A DNA stretch of 34,349 nt from Planctomycetota bacterium. GTDB taxonomy: Bacteria; Planctomycetota; Phycisphaerae; WQYP01. The position numbers were made by a program, and so were the translations under genes. Shown piece by piece: positions 25,817 to 34,349 of this stretch; position 1 is the first letter of the stretch; each line of letters opens with the position of its first letter. The notes beneath the pieces were generated by a model. It was given only the letters and a program-made list of their open reading frames with translations, ran no database searches and was not told the origin of the DNA. Where the stretch lies: positions 1 to 34,349 of the forward strand of contig JAKBBN010000034.1 of assembly GCA_021808485.1 (NCBI GenBank). Reading direction: 5' to 3'.

Positions 25817-28066
25817 TCAATAACTCACGGAAAAAATAAAATTAAACTGGCTGGAACCGGCACTTACGCCGCCCTCTCCGGTGGCCAGGGGACTGACGGA
25901 GTGCAGCGCGACTCCCCAATCCACTTCTGCGGTTACATTTTTCTCAAATACAACTTTTGCGCCTAATCCCGTGCTTAGCAATGTGGAGCCGGTCTCATAA
26001 GATTGCTGCTGGCTTTGACCCACTACGCCCCCATCCACAAATGCGCTCAGCACAAGATCCCAATCCGGATGTCCATACGGCGTCTGCGGGGCCACATGAA
26101 AGGGACGCCCGAACAGCGTGGTGCTGGCATTGGGATTCACCGGAAACAGTCGCGGAATATGAAGGTTATATTGAATCGTGCCGTAAGCGCCGCTATCCCC
26201 CGCGACAATGGATTGTGGATAGCCGCGCACCGAATACAGTCCGCCGATAACGGTTTCTTCCTGGGGAATAATCCGCTGTCCAAAAGCCTCCTGTCCGGTA
26301 GCCCGCAGCACAATCTGGTTGGCAAGGGTGCTGCGACCGGCCAAAAAGCCGGTACGGTCAAAGAGAGGCTCCAGATAAAACGAATCCGTGCAACTTCCCT
26401 GCAAAATCGCCCAGGTGGGATTTGTGTTAAGCCGGCCCAGGTTATTCAGCGTTTGTTCGGAAGCGCCGGTGTACTGGCCAAGCACTGTCAGCGCGCCGGT
26501 CTGACGCGATGTTTTACCGGTGCGATCCATCCGCAGGGACAGGTAGGGAAGAAGCAAATCAGCCGCGCCTCCCTGCTGAAAACTTACGTTGTCAACCGTT
26601 ACGTGCTGGTATTGCATACCCAGAACGCTGTAGAGAAAAATATTGTTGAATTGGGCGAAATTAAGGCTGAGTTCTCCGCCGCCGAATCCGGTACGGCCAT
26701 TGAAATTGAGTCCGCCCAAGCCGACATTGGAGGCATTGTATTGTTCGTAGCCGCCGAAAAACCGGGCCTCCAGCCGGTCAATGCCGAAGATCGGAAATTG
26801 ATACGATCCGTTTATATCCTGCGTGGCATGAAAGCCGGCCGTGCTGTAATTCAGATTCAGAATATCGTCATGACCGGTCAATTCGTTGTCAATAAAGCCG
26901 AATTGCTCCACCCATGGATTGGTTTGCGGCGTACCGGTGTTGGAAATCTGCGTGTAAATAAGCCACGGTTTTGCCTCATGAACAAGATAATCCAGCACCA
27001 CCGAATCCTTGGATATGCCCGGTGATAAGGCGATACTCACCTGCCGTCCGGGTTGCTGGTTCAAGCGGAGAATAAAATCGTCAAGCTCGCGGCGAACCAA
27101 AATATCGCGGCTGCGCAGACCAGCCTTGCCTTTGGGCGAGGCAACAATCGGGGATGCATCGCGGATGAATGCAATGGCCTTGTTATCAATGGTGCTGCCG
27201 CCGGCCAGACCCGCGCCTGATCCAATCGTGCGCACCTCCTCCACAATCGCCTGATGAATCACCAGATGAAGAACCGTGTCGCCATGCGGCCTGATATCTC
27301 TCAGGCCGCGAAAATCCCGGGCGGACACCTGAACATATACCCCGATTATTCCAGCCTTGTTGATTTCTTCTACAATTTGCCTTTCGATGCTTTGCAATGC
27401 GCTGGAATGGAACTCAAGCGAACCGTTCCGCGCGTTTATTTCCGCCAGCGTGACAGTTACACTCGGAAAAGCCGCCCCGGTCCCGGCCGTGCGCCGGGCC
27501 ACAAATCCGGTCGCACTTCGCGCCAAAAGCAACGGCTGATGCATCAGCACGCTCATCGCCGGCAACTCGTTTCGTGGATTTTTATATGAAAGCACAATTC
27601 GCGAGACGCCATAAGCCGGACCATCCGCTTCGGCCGCGGCCGGGAGGTTTGCCGGCTTTTGAGCAAACATTGCCGACGGTGCGGCCGGCCCGGGGTGCAT
27701 GGGCTTGGCCATTTTAGTTTCACCCGGCTTTTCCATCGGCGGATGCGCGGCTGCCGCCGGGCGGGCGGCAGGATGCGAAACCTGGGTTGCGGCGGTTTCC
27801 GCCTTCTGCGGATGTTTGGCGGCGGCGGACAATTTGGCATTTGTCGCCAGAATATTTTCCACATCATCGGCGTGGATTGCTCCCGTCGCCCCAAGAGGAA
27901 CTGAAATCGCGGCCGCGGCCACCATGGCACATAACATGGCCCTTGCCGCGGAAGGTAATGCAGCCGCGGCGGCAATTGAATGCGTTCGATGCGGCGATAA
28001 TGCAATTAATGGATCGGTGGAATTTAACTTCCCCTTTCGATTGAATTCGCGGCTTGCCCTGAACAT
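25817..28066 (-). CDS. TpsB outer-membrane transporter (FhaC/ShlB/HecB family)
   Basis: A 749-residue outer-membrane protein that translocates its TpsA partner. After a long signal region (hydrophobic ~residues 41-63) comes an Ala/Pro/His-rich linker (~residues 70-145), then two POTRA-like parts (~residues 150-330, including VTVTLAEINARNGSLEF) and a 16-strand barrel. The TpsB/Omp85 hallmark VRGY is present (SVRGYPQS, ~residues 620-627), as is the following SAFVDGGVVG element. The C-terminal NFIFSVSY ends in an aromatic residue as outer-membrane barrels do. It is longer than the usual 550-600 residues because of the linker. ATG start has AAAGGA five bases upstream. It lies 89 bp ahead of tpsA. 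Confidence 0.92.
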   Translation of the reverse strand: MFRASREFNRKGKLNSTDPLIALSPHRTHSIAAAAALPSAARAMLCAMVAAAAISVPLGATGAIHADDVENILATNAKLSAAAKHPQKAETAATQVSHPAARPAAAAHPPMEKPGETKMAKPMHPGPAAPSAMFAQKPANLPAAAEADGPAYGVSRIVLSYKNPRNELPAMSVLMHQPLLLARSATGFVARRTAGTGAAFPSVTVTLAEINARNGSLEFHSSALQSIERQIVEEINKAGIIGVYVQVSARDFRGLRDIRPHGDTVLHLVIHQAIVEEVRTIGSGAGLAGGSTIDNKAIAFIRDASPIVASPKGKAGLRSRDILVRRELDDFILRLNQQPGRQVSIALSPGISKDSVVLDYLVHEAKPWLIYTQISNTGTPQTNPWVEQFGFIDNELTGHDDILNLNYSTAGFHATQDINGSYQFPIFGIDRLEARFFGGYEQYNASNVGLGGLNFNGRTGFGGGELSLNFAQFNNIFLYSVLGMQYQHVTVDNVSFQQGGAADLLLPYLSLRMDRTGKTSRQTGALTVLGQYTGASEQTLNNLGRLNTNPTWAILQGSCTDSFYLEPLFDRTGFLAGRSTLANQIVLRATGQEAFGQRIIPQEETVIGGLYSVRGYPQSIVAGDSGAYGTIQYNLHIPRLFPVNPNASTTLFGRPFHVAPQTPYGHPDWDLVLSAFVDGGVVGQSQQQSYETGSTLLSTGLGAKVVFEKNVTAEVDWGVALHSVSPLATGEGGVSAGSSQFNFIFSVSY

Positions 28067-28376
28067 ATAAGTCCTTTCGCGCAGTTTCCCGCCCTCATGC
28101 CCTTATCCAATCGATCTTGCTGTTGGATCACGAAAATTCCTGATAAATCTGCGGTGGCTCAAACAACTGCCACCCGGATATGTTTTTACTCAACTCCAAA
28201 CCCTCTCTAAAACCGGTAAAATAATCCAAATTCCTGAAAAAGTCAAGAAAATGGAACGATGCCCGCCGCGCGACAAACTCGGCCAAATGAATCTGATATG
28301 TATACATAAAATAGACATGTCAATATCAAGTTTCTGCGGCTCGGATTGCCCGGAATCCGCTCAAGCCGATGAAAAT
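28067..28376 (-). other. Intergenic region upstream of tpsB
   Basis: About 310 bp, more AT-rich than its surroundings, with no gene. It probably carries the tpsBA promoter (28297-28323) and a long leader. Runs such as AAAAAGTCAAGAAAA and a 12-bp palindrome at 28297-28308 stand out. I see no clear terminator for tagF. Confidence 0.5.
28297..28323 (-). promoter_or_regulatory. Candidate tpsBA promoter with palindrome
   Basis: On the minus strand a perfect TTGACA (28318-28323) is followed by AT-rich sequence and the perfect 12-bp palindrome TATGTATACATA (28297-28308), which covers the expected -10 area. No -10 hexamer at ideal spacing stands out (CATATC at 17 bp, TACATA at 15 bp). This would suit a promoter needing or bound by a dimeric regulator. 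Confidence 0.35.
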
Positions 28377-29435
28377 CTAGGCCATGGCCGGAAACGCCGG
28401 CGCTAAGTTATCACCCGCAGTGCGGCATGCCGCCAGGTATTGGCGGATTTGTGTTTTAAACGATTCATCAAGTTCAAACGGTATGTCGCTGACCAGCGGG
28501 ATCCTCGCCGCTCCGGCCCGAAGCCCAAAAAGCGCCGCCGATCCCGGATTACCGATGATCAGGTCAACAAAACCGCTGGGGATCGCGGCGGCAGTAATGC
28601 CTGTCTCATGGCGGTATTCCACCGCTGTCACGGCCTTATCCGGCCCCACCAGTGATCGCGCCAGCGCACACCATAGGCGCGCTGCGAACCAGGGTTGCTG
28701 GCTGTCCAAGGGAGCACGCAACGTTTCCGTCCGCGCGCTGGACGCGTCGTGCCCGATCGATTCCACGGCCCGCTGAAGAGCGTATATCACACGGGCGGCG
28801 GCGGTATCCGACGAAAACAGGCGCTCCGCCTGATGCCCCGTCAGCAGCCGGTTCGACCTGGCGTCCGCAGGCGAAAGATTCGGCAACAGCGCGTCCAGAT
28901 GCCCCTGATACCCGGAAACGATACTTTGCGCCTCCGCCGCGGCGCTGGTTTTTTGCACCGCCTCACGCATATCCAGCAGCAGCGGCCCGACAAGCCTGCC
29001 GAGGTCCGCAAGGTTCAGCCGGCGGGCCTGCACGGCGGCAACAATTGGATACAGGTTTCGGCCCTTGCCGTCGGCAGACGCGGTGAGCGTCGCCATAATG
29101 CAGTAATCATCCCTGGTGGCGATCAATAGGTGATTAAACCGGGCCAGCCGTTCGGATTCCGGCAGGTGCGCCCAATTTCCGGAATCGATATTGCCGCCCA
29201 CCCCCTCGACATACAGCATCCGCTTAAAATCCAGCAATTCCCGGCTTTGCCGTCCGATATCTTCCATGTGATCATCCCAGCCGGGATGTTTGCCGAACAG
29301 GCACAAATCAAGCGAAGGTTGTGCGGATCCGGCGGGCCGGATCCGTGAAGTCAGTTTTTGAAAGAAAGCGCCCAAATCTTCACCCGATCGGCCGGCATAT
29401 CCAAACACCGGCGGATTCCAGTCATTTTTTTGCAT
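28377..29435 (-). CDS. tagF: Type VI secretion-associated protein TagF (ImpM/SciT family)
   Basis: A 352-residue cytoplasmic protein. TagF proteins act in post-translational repression of T6SS assembly in some species and sit beside tssM in many clusters. Seen here: the N-terminal element LCLFGKHPGWDDHMEDIG (the GK-P-DD region of TagF), then RMLYVEGVGGNIDSGNW, then TLTASADGKGRNLYPIVAAV, all at expected spacing. The C-terminal half (~residues 190-352) is a less conserved extension. The start overlaps the end of tssM by 14 bp, and no separate ribosome site is evident, suggesting coupled translation. The GK-HPGWDDH variant is longer than the usual GKLPARGDF of Proteobacteria. Confidence 0.8.
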   Translation of the reverse strand: MQKNDWNPPVFGYAGRSGEDLGAFFQKLTSRIRPAGSAQPSLDLCLFGKHPGWDDHMEDIGRQSRELLDFKRMLYVEGVGGNIDSGNWAHLPESERLARFNHLLIATRDDYCIMATLTASADGKGRNLYPIVAAVQARRLNLADLGRLVGPLLLDMREAVQKTSAAAEAQSIVSGYQGHLDALLPNLSPADARSNRLLTGHQAERLFSSDTAAARVIYALQRAVESIGHDASSARTETLRAPLDSQQPWFAARLWCALARSLVGPDKAVTAVEYRHETGITAAAIPSGFVDLIIGNPGSAALFGLRAGAARIPLVSDIPFELDESFKTQIRQYLAACRTAGDNLAPAFPAMA

Positions 29436-32400
29436 GCGGCCAAGATGTCAGCGGCGGCAGCGGACGGGAAAACAGCAGTTCCAATCGCATCGTCCGTGTC
29501 TTACCGAATTGGTCCTTGGTAACAATGTGGACGACCCACAGCTTGCCGTCGGTCGTCCGGCCATGGTATCTGGCAAGCAGTTTCAGCGCCGCCCAGGGGC
29601 CGTGGAATACGAGCGAATGATTGACCTTTGCGCCGGCCATGGCCGGGTCTGTCTCGTAAAAATTCAGCCGCAGAATCGCTCCCGGCTTTTCCGGCAGGGA
29701 AAGTTTGCCCAGGTCTTCGGCCGTCGCGGATCTGAAATTGGCGGTGCCGATTCGATTCCCGTTGTCGTTGACGGTCAGATACGGCCAGATGACCTGCACT
29801 GTATTGGCGGCCAGATCGCTCTTCATCGCCTGGGTGATCCTCAGGCGGCACACCAGGGGGCGGCCGGAGCCGTTGCCCAACAAAGCCGTCATTATTTTCC
29901 GGATCGCCGCCACGGTGGCGCGCGAATAGCCGAAGTGCCAGTACGATATGTTGCCCTGCAACAACCGCAGTTGCCGGTTGACCGCGGAATTTGGAGTAAG
30001 AACCGTTCCCGACAACGTTGCGGCGCGGGGCAGGCTGGAAAGACCGTGGGCCAGACGACGTAATCCGGCGGCGGACCATTCATGCTGAAACGGCGCAACT
30101 GGAGTTGTTGGAATAAATAATGGGAAATAGGGCGCCGCCTGCACGGCGGAAAGCACCGCATCAGCCTGCCGCTGGCTGTGTTGCGCCAGTGTGCGCAGGC
30201 CGGCCATAAGCAGCGATGAAATATACGTGGACGCATAATCCGGATTTGCAGGCGTCGCCAAAATGTAACGGTGGTACAAATTTATCGGCGTCTGGGCCAG
30301 CAGTTGATCACGGGCGGAATCCGGATTGGCGCTTAACTGCGTCCAGCGGTTGAGCCGGTGGCGGACGGAGCGGGCGAACAGCCGCTGGTTCAACATCCCG
30401 TCGGCGGCGCGGATGTTCCGCTGTGCCGCTGCCGTGCGGCGCAAAAGCGACGTGGGCGGGGGAGCGGCTTTAATCGCGGCGGCCGCCTGATTACCCATTT
30501 TTTCCAGTGCCAGAAACAGTTGGTCAATTTGTACGGCCTGCAACTGCGACAGATATGCCGTCCAATGATTGCCGGGCGGCGCTACACCCAGCCCCTCGCG
30601 CAGTTCGGAAAGCCAGTAATGAAAATAGGCCTGCCGGTAACCATTGAGACCGGTCGAATGCGACTGAAATCTTTGCATCAGGCCCGCCGCGCCGGTAATC
30701 GGAACGGATTTTGCCCCGCCGGCTGCAGCTAGCATCGATCCCATCGAGTACCAGCCGTCCAGCAATGCGGTCGCGGCGGCCGGACAAAACTGCGCGGCGT
30801 AGGGTCGGCCGGCTCCGGGTGCAAAGAGAATGGCCGGTTTGACCGGTGAGCGAAATGTCCCCGCGGTCACCTCCTGCGTCACCAGGGTTTCCGCGGCCGC
30901 CATTGTTGATGGCGCCTGGGAAATGGCCTTGCCCAGTACATTTCCCAGCCGGTTGGACTGCAACAAGCCGAAGGCTGCGTCAGCCGCCTGCATGGCCCGC
31001 GCATTGTAATTCCGGGCGGCGGCCGGGCCGGTTGTCTTTAATGTTGCAGCTGTCCGGTGAATCTGTGTGTGGATTCGCTCCGTCAGGTCGCTGAATTCAT
31101 TCAGCCATGCTTTGAGGGCGAGGATTGAATCCGGCGCCGCCGGTCCGGAACGCAGCGCGGCTATGGCGGCATATACAGCCTCACGCAAAGTGATCTGCCG
31201 TCTTGCGCCGGCCCGGCTTAAAAACAGCCCATCCAGCCCGTTTATTTCCTGCCGGCCCTGGGCGCCAATTGGCGAGTGTTCCCCGGCGATTTGAGCCAGC
31301 AGGTTTGATCTGGCTTGGGCAAGGATCAATCGCACTTTGGCCGGCGGTTCGTTCGCCATCCCCAGATGTGCTGCGGCCATGCCCGGAATTCCGGCTGGCG
31401 CGGTCGCCGGTGATTTGGTAAGCGAATCAATCCATGCGGTATCCCGGTTAAGCTGCTTGAAAACGGCTTTGCGCCGATCCAGCAATGCACGGGCGTCCGC
31501 CAGATACGCTCCGTAAAACGTTCCATGGGAACCAATGGAAGGCAGATCAAGGCGAATTTTGGCGTCCGCGGCCTGCATTTGGGATAACAATCCCGCCACG
31601 CGCCTTATTTCCGCCGCACTGACATCATTCGGGCCGCTGTAGGTGGAAGCCCACCGCATCAGAGCCTGTTCGGACGATTGAAACTGCTGCAGGGAAGCTT
31701 TCAGTTCAATCAGCCGTTGCAAAGACTGATTGCCGGTTCCCACCGCACGGTTCCAGCCCGCCGTCACACTGCGAATGCCATGTGCAATAACGGCGGCGAG
31801 CTCCGGTGATCCAGCCGGGCCGATTCCCGCCGGCGGCCAGTTATGCCGGGAGGCGTAGAGCGTTTTAAGCACGGTGCGAACGGAATCCGCCTGATATGTT
31901 TTGTAGATTTTATAGTCCGCCGGTGAAAGCACGTAACGCACCAGCCCGTCAAAATCCTTGCGGCCGCGCGGCGCATCCGCGGACAATCGCGGCTGGTATT
32001 CACAGGCGGCGATATTAATAAGTTCCTGCAGGGCCCGCGTGCGGATTTCCAGGCGTTGAATGTTCGGCGACGTGTCATGCAGGGGCGCCACACTCAGCTT
32101 GGCGCCGGCCGCCTTAATGACCGGAGCAATGACCGCGGCATTGAATATCCGGAGATAGGCGCGGCGTTGTCGCGTGTTAACTCCTCCGCCCAGAAACGCC
32201 ACCGGCTTGAATATCCATGGGACGGCTATCGGCTTCTCCACCAGATTGAAGCCCTGGGCATAAAACTTCGCCAGCGATTGCCCCAGAAGCTTGTTTGTGT
32301 GCCCCTGGTAAACGTACGCCGGTTTTCCCACGGTCTTGTTTTTAGGCACGATCATCGCCATGAATCGCCGGCCCGATGACGTATATACCTTCGCGGCAGC

Positions 32401-33873
32401 CTGCCAGTACTGGCCCAGATTGCCCACGCTGTTTTCCAATTCGTAAAATGCGTAAAACGTGGTTCCCAACAGCAGGGCGACCGCCAGAAATCCGGCCGTC
32501 AGAACGGCCATTTTTCGCCTGCGCTGCTGTTTCATGGCATTGCTGGCGCGCGTCACCAGCCCGCGTTCCTTGAATATTTTCTGCAGGAACAGGTCGCGAA
32601 GAAAATAGGCCCGGTCACGCCGCCATACGCCGCTGGCCGGCAGCGCATCGACGGCCACGCCCAGCGCCGCGGCAAGGTCCGCATCCAGCGATTTTCCATC
32701 CGACATGGATGAAGTGAAGTAAATACCCCGCAGAAACAGCGGCTTGGCCGACCACTCACCGGGCACAAAGATCGTTTCCAGATATTGCTTGAGCCGGGGA
32801 GTTATTTTGAGCAGCGATTCAGGAAGGGCAAACAGCGCGTCCACCTGGTCCATGCGGTGGCCGGCCGGGTCCTCCGTATGCACGGGATCCGCCAGCAGAC
32901 GGCCGCGCCGCTCGGTCAATCGGTCCCGAACCTGCCGTAGATGGCTTTCCACCGCCTCGATGTTAAACGGATCATCCAGCTGTCCGGGATTGGACCAGCC
33001 CATAATCTGGTGCTGGAGCTGCGGATCCGTCAAATCATCAAAAAACTGGCTGAATCCCGGCAAATAATCGGATTTGGTGATAAATATGAACACGGGAAAC
33101 CGCACGCCCAGCGTGCGCTGAATGTTGTCCAGTTGCTGCGCGATTTTGCCCGCGTTTTTTGCGATGTTTTCGGTGGAATCCTTAAGAAGACTGTCCGCTG
33201 GAATCACCAGTAGCATGCCGTTGATCGGACAGTTCGGCCGGTGCTGCCGCAGCAATTTAAGAAATTCCTGCCACTCGCTGGTCGATCCCGGTGACACTTC
33301 CTCAAACATCAGGCGGCCGGCGGTATCAAGAATGATCGCATGATTGGTGAACCACCAGTTCATGTTGATCGTCCCGCCCGCGCCTTGCAGTTGATCCTGC
33401 AACCCCGGCGGAAAGCCGATGGCCGAATGCCGGATGGCTTCCGTTTTGCCCGACCCGGGCTGACCCACCAGGACATACCAGGGCAGACTGTAAAGATCCT
33501 TGCCCGCCGACCGGAACTTTTCCACCCCGGACGCAAATACGCGCCGCAGGGAATCCAAGTCGGCCAGTTTTTTGGCCCCGCTCACCTGCTGCGGCGATGA
33601 ACTTGCATTGCCGGCGAGACTTTTTTCCATCGGCCGGGATTTACGCTTTTCCCACCATCCCAGCAGGACGCGGAATATTACAAATGCCGCCACGGCCATC
33701 ACCACCAGCAGCAGCAACAAAAGCAACAGCTGCCAATGACCGGTGATCGCCATCGCGGCGGCCGCAACGATACCCGCAGTGCCCCCTGCCGTGGCGCCAA
33801 GCTTGGCATTCGGGGAAAGATTTCCGAACAGTGACATGAAATTCATGGCAGTTTTATCCGCAGCAACATCCAT
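29422..33873 (-). CDS. tssM: Type VI secretion system membrane protein TssM (IcmF family)
   Basis: A 1483-residue inner-membrane protein that with TssL (and usually TssJ) forms the T6SS membrane complex. The N-terminus has hydrophobic helices (~residues 33-70). The cytoplasmic NTPase-like domain has Walker A GQPGSGKT (residues 137-144), the Walker B-like ILDTAGR (181-187) and FITKSDYL (264-271). A third membrane helix (~residues 455-480, VLTAGFLAVALLLGTTFYAF) leads to a ~1000-residue periplasmic part with the usual IcmF-related C-terminal beta domain. Both Walker motifs are intact, so ATP binding is plausible. Start assumed at 33873; an in-frame ATG at 33846 is an alternative, and neither has a strong ribosome site. 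It ends in a 14-bp overlap with tagF. Confidence 0.95.
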   Translation of the reverse strand: MDVAADKTAMNFMSLFGNLSPNAKLGATAGGTAGIVAAAAMAITGHWQLLLLLLLLVVMAVAAFVIFRVLLGWWEKRKSRPMEKSLAGNASSSPQQVSGAKKLADLDSLRRVFASGVEKFRSAGKDLYSLPWYVLVGQPGSGKTEAIRHSAIGFPPGLQDQLQGAGGTINMNWWFTNHAIILDTAGRLMFEEVSPGSTSEWQEFLKLLRQHRPNCPINGMLLVIPADSLLKDSTENIAKNAGKIAQQLDNIQRTLGVRFPVFIFITKSDYLPGFSQFFDDLTDPQLQHQIMGWSNPGQLDDPFNIEAVESHLRQVRDRLTERRGRLLADPVHTEDPAGHRMDQVDALFALPESLLKITPRLKQYLETIFVPGEWSAKPLFLRGIYFTSSMSDGKSLDADLAAALGVAVDALPASGVWRRDRAYFLRDLFLQKIFKERGLVTRASNAMKQQRRRKMAVLTAGFLAVALLLGTTFYAFYELENSVGNLGQYWQAAAKVYTSSGRRFMAMIVPKNKTVGKPAYVYQGHTNKLLGQSLAKFYAQGFNLVEKPIAVPWIFKPVAFLGGGVNTRQRRAYLRIFNAAVIAPVIKAAGAKLSVAPLHDTSPNIQRLEIRTRALQELINIAACEYQPRLSADAPRGRKDFDGLVRYVLSPADYKIYKTYQADSVRTVLKTLYASRHNWPPAGIGPAGSPELAAVIAHGIRSVTAGWNRAVGTGNQSLQRLIELKASLQQFQSSEQALMRWASTYSGPNDVSAAEIRRVAGLLSQMQAADAKIRLDLPSIGSHGTFYGAYLADARALLDRRKAVFKQLNRDTAWIDSLTKSPATAPAGIPGMAAAHLGMANEPPAKVRLILAQARSNLLAQIAGEHSPIGAQGRQEINGLDGLFLSRAGARRQITLREAVYAAIAALRSGPAAPDSILALKAWLNEFSDLTERIHTQIHRTAATLKTTGPAAARNYNARAMQAADAAFGLLQSNRLGNVLGKAISQAPSTMAAAETLVTQEVTAGTFRSPVKPAILFAPGAGRPYAAQFCPAAATALLDGWYSMGSMLAAAGGAKSVPITGAAGLMQRFQSHSTGLNGYRQAYFHYWLSELREGLGVAPPGNHWTAYLSQLQAVQIDQLFLALEKMGNQAAAAIKAAPPPTSLLRRTAAAQRNIRAADGMLNQRLFARSVRHRLNRWTQLSANPDSARDQLLAQTPINLYHRYILATPANPDYASTYISSLLMAGLRTLAQHSQRQADAVLSAVQAAPYFPLFIPTTPVAPFQHEWSAAGLRRLAHGLSSLPRAATLSGTVLTPNSAVNRQLRLLQGNISYWHFGYSRATVAAIRKIMTALLGNGSGRPLVCRLRITQAMKSDLAANTVQVIWPYLTVNDNGNRIGTANFRSATAEDLGKLSLPEKPGAILRLNFYETDPAMAGAKVNHSLVFHGPWAALKLLARYHGRTTDGKLWVVHIVTKDQFGKTRTMRLELLFSRPLPPLTSWPHAKK

Positions 33874-33923
33874 TTATCCGGCGGTCGGCGGCGGATTTAT
33901 TCATCCACCGTCGCGACCGCCGT

Positions 33924-34349
33924 TCATTTGTGCAGAATCAGGTTCAATGCCTGATTCAGCTGTCCCACCCCGCGGTGAAACAGATAAAAATTGGCGACCA
34001 GCAGCGTCACGGAACAGATGACCAGCACCACCGCGATACCGAAAAGTTTCACTCCCGGCGGCTCAATAAGATCAATCGTGTTCACATTATCATAACTTTC
34101 CGGGCATATTTTCCGCGCGTCGGCATCCCGGGCCCCCCCATCCAGCCGGGCCTTGATTTCCCGCATTTTCTTCCGCAGATATTCCGGCTGCCCCGCATAC
34201 CAGCCGGTGAAGCCCAGTCCAAGGCAGGTGTAAAACACGCCCAGTCGCTCTGTTGCGGCGGGGCTGGAATCTTTCAATGTTTCTTCCAGCAGGTCAAAGA
34301 ATTTTTCATCGCCGCCCAACTCATTGCGGTCGCGACGGTGGATGAATAA
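33924..34349 (-). CDS. tssL: Type VI secretion protein TssL (DotU/IcmH family), partial
   Basis: The C-terminal ~141 residues, continuing beyond the right edge of the window. TssL is a tail-anchored inner-membrane partner of TssM. The hallmark LGVFYTCLGLGFTGWY matches the LExYYLCLxLGFxGRY motif of DotU proteins, and LRKKMREI follows as in the family. The single C-terminal transmembrane helix (VKLFGIAVVLVICSVTLLVANFYLF) is in the expected place, followed by a ~19-residue tail with no OmpA-like extension. Reading through to base 34349 on the minus strand stays open, so the true start lies outside. It is 50 bp upstream of tssM. Confidence 0.9.
   Translation of the reverse strand, partial: LFIHRRDRNELGGDEKFFDLLEETLKDSSPAATERLGVFYTCLGLGFTGWYAGQPEYLRKKMREIKARLDGGARDADARKICPESYDNVNTIDLIEPPGVKLFGIAVVLVICSVTLLVANFYLFHRGVGQLNQALNLILHK

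Noticed and set aside
26003..27025. 340-codon open frame antisense to tpsB
   Set aside because: The minus strand shows VRGY, POTRA-like and barrel features; the antisense product has no motif.
29422..29435. -1 ribosomal frameshift on the A-AAA-AAA heptamer
   Set aside because: A -1 shift leads to a third frame, not into tagF; only a +1 shift or loss of one base would join the two genes.

Overview
The window looks like a chromosomal segment of a GC-rich, Gram-negative bacterium. It encodes outer-membrane machinery (a TpsB pore), a lipid A-type acyltransferase, a type VI secretion cluster, a futalosine-pathway menaquinone enzyme and a PEP-CTERM sorting signal. This mix, with the large carbohydrate-active and filamentous-haemagglutinin-like proteins, fits a Planctomycetota/Phycisphaerae-type organism best. 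That placement is inference from gene content; Verrucomicrobiota or Acidobacteriota are not excluded.

Left part (1-15.9 kb), mixed housekeeping and carbohydrate genes: a broken IS transposase fragment; tRNA-Leu(TAA); mqnA (menaquinone) divergent from a MarR regulator that is translationally coupled to a DHA2-type drug exporter; a secreted tandem pectate-lyase-like beta-helix protein; an LpxL/HtrB-like acyltransferase followed by a large secreted clan GH-D-like glycosidase; a very small frameshifted PEP-CTERM gene; mscL with a C-terminal four-cysteine motif; a membrane-anchored thioredoxin; a RhaT-type rhamnose symporter; an unrecognised lipoprotein; a TIGR03169-like FAD oxidoreductase; and tRNA-Ala(GGC) with a clear terminator. 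The beta-helix protein, the GH-D-like enzyme and RhaT would fit use of rhamnose-containing plant or algal polysaccharide, although they are not one operon.

Right part (16.2-34.3 kb), everything on the minus strand. In transcription order: tssL (cut by the window edge), tssM, tagF, then a two-partner secretion pair (TpsB pore, then a 2761-residue TpsA exoprotein), then tssA. A complete two-partner (type Vb) secretion pair therefore sits inside a type VI secretion gene cluster, flanked on both sides by T6SS structural or regulatory genes in the same orientation. This is the most unusual feature of the window. The TpsA carries an N-terminal haemagglutinin secretion domain, at least fourteen degenerate beta-helix repeats, a glycine-rich insert and a non-repetitive, probably helical C-terminal domain that I do not recognise.

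Stretches without genes are short. The largest (about 126-661, 9898-10161, 15872-16263, 28067-28376) hold only the promoters, hairpins and palindromes listed.
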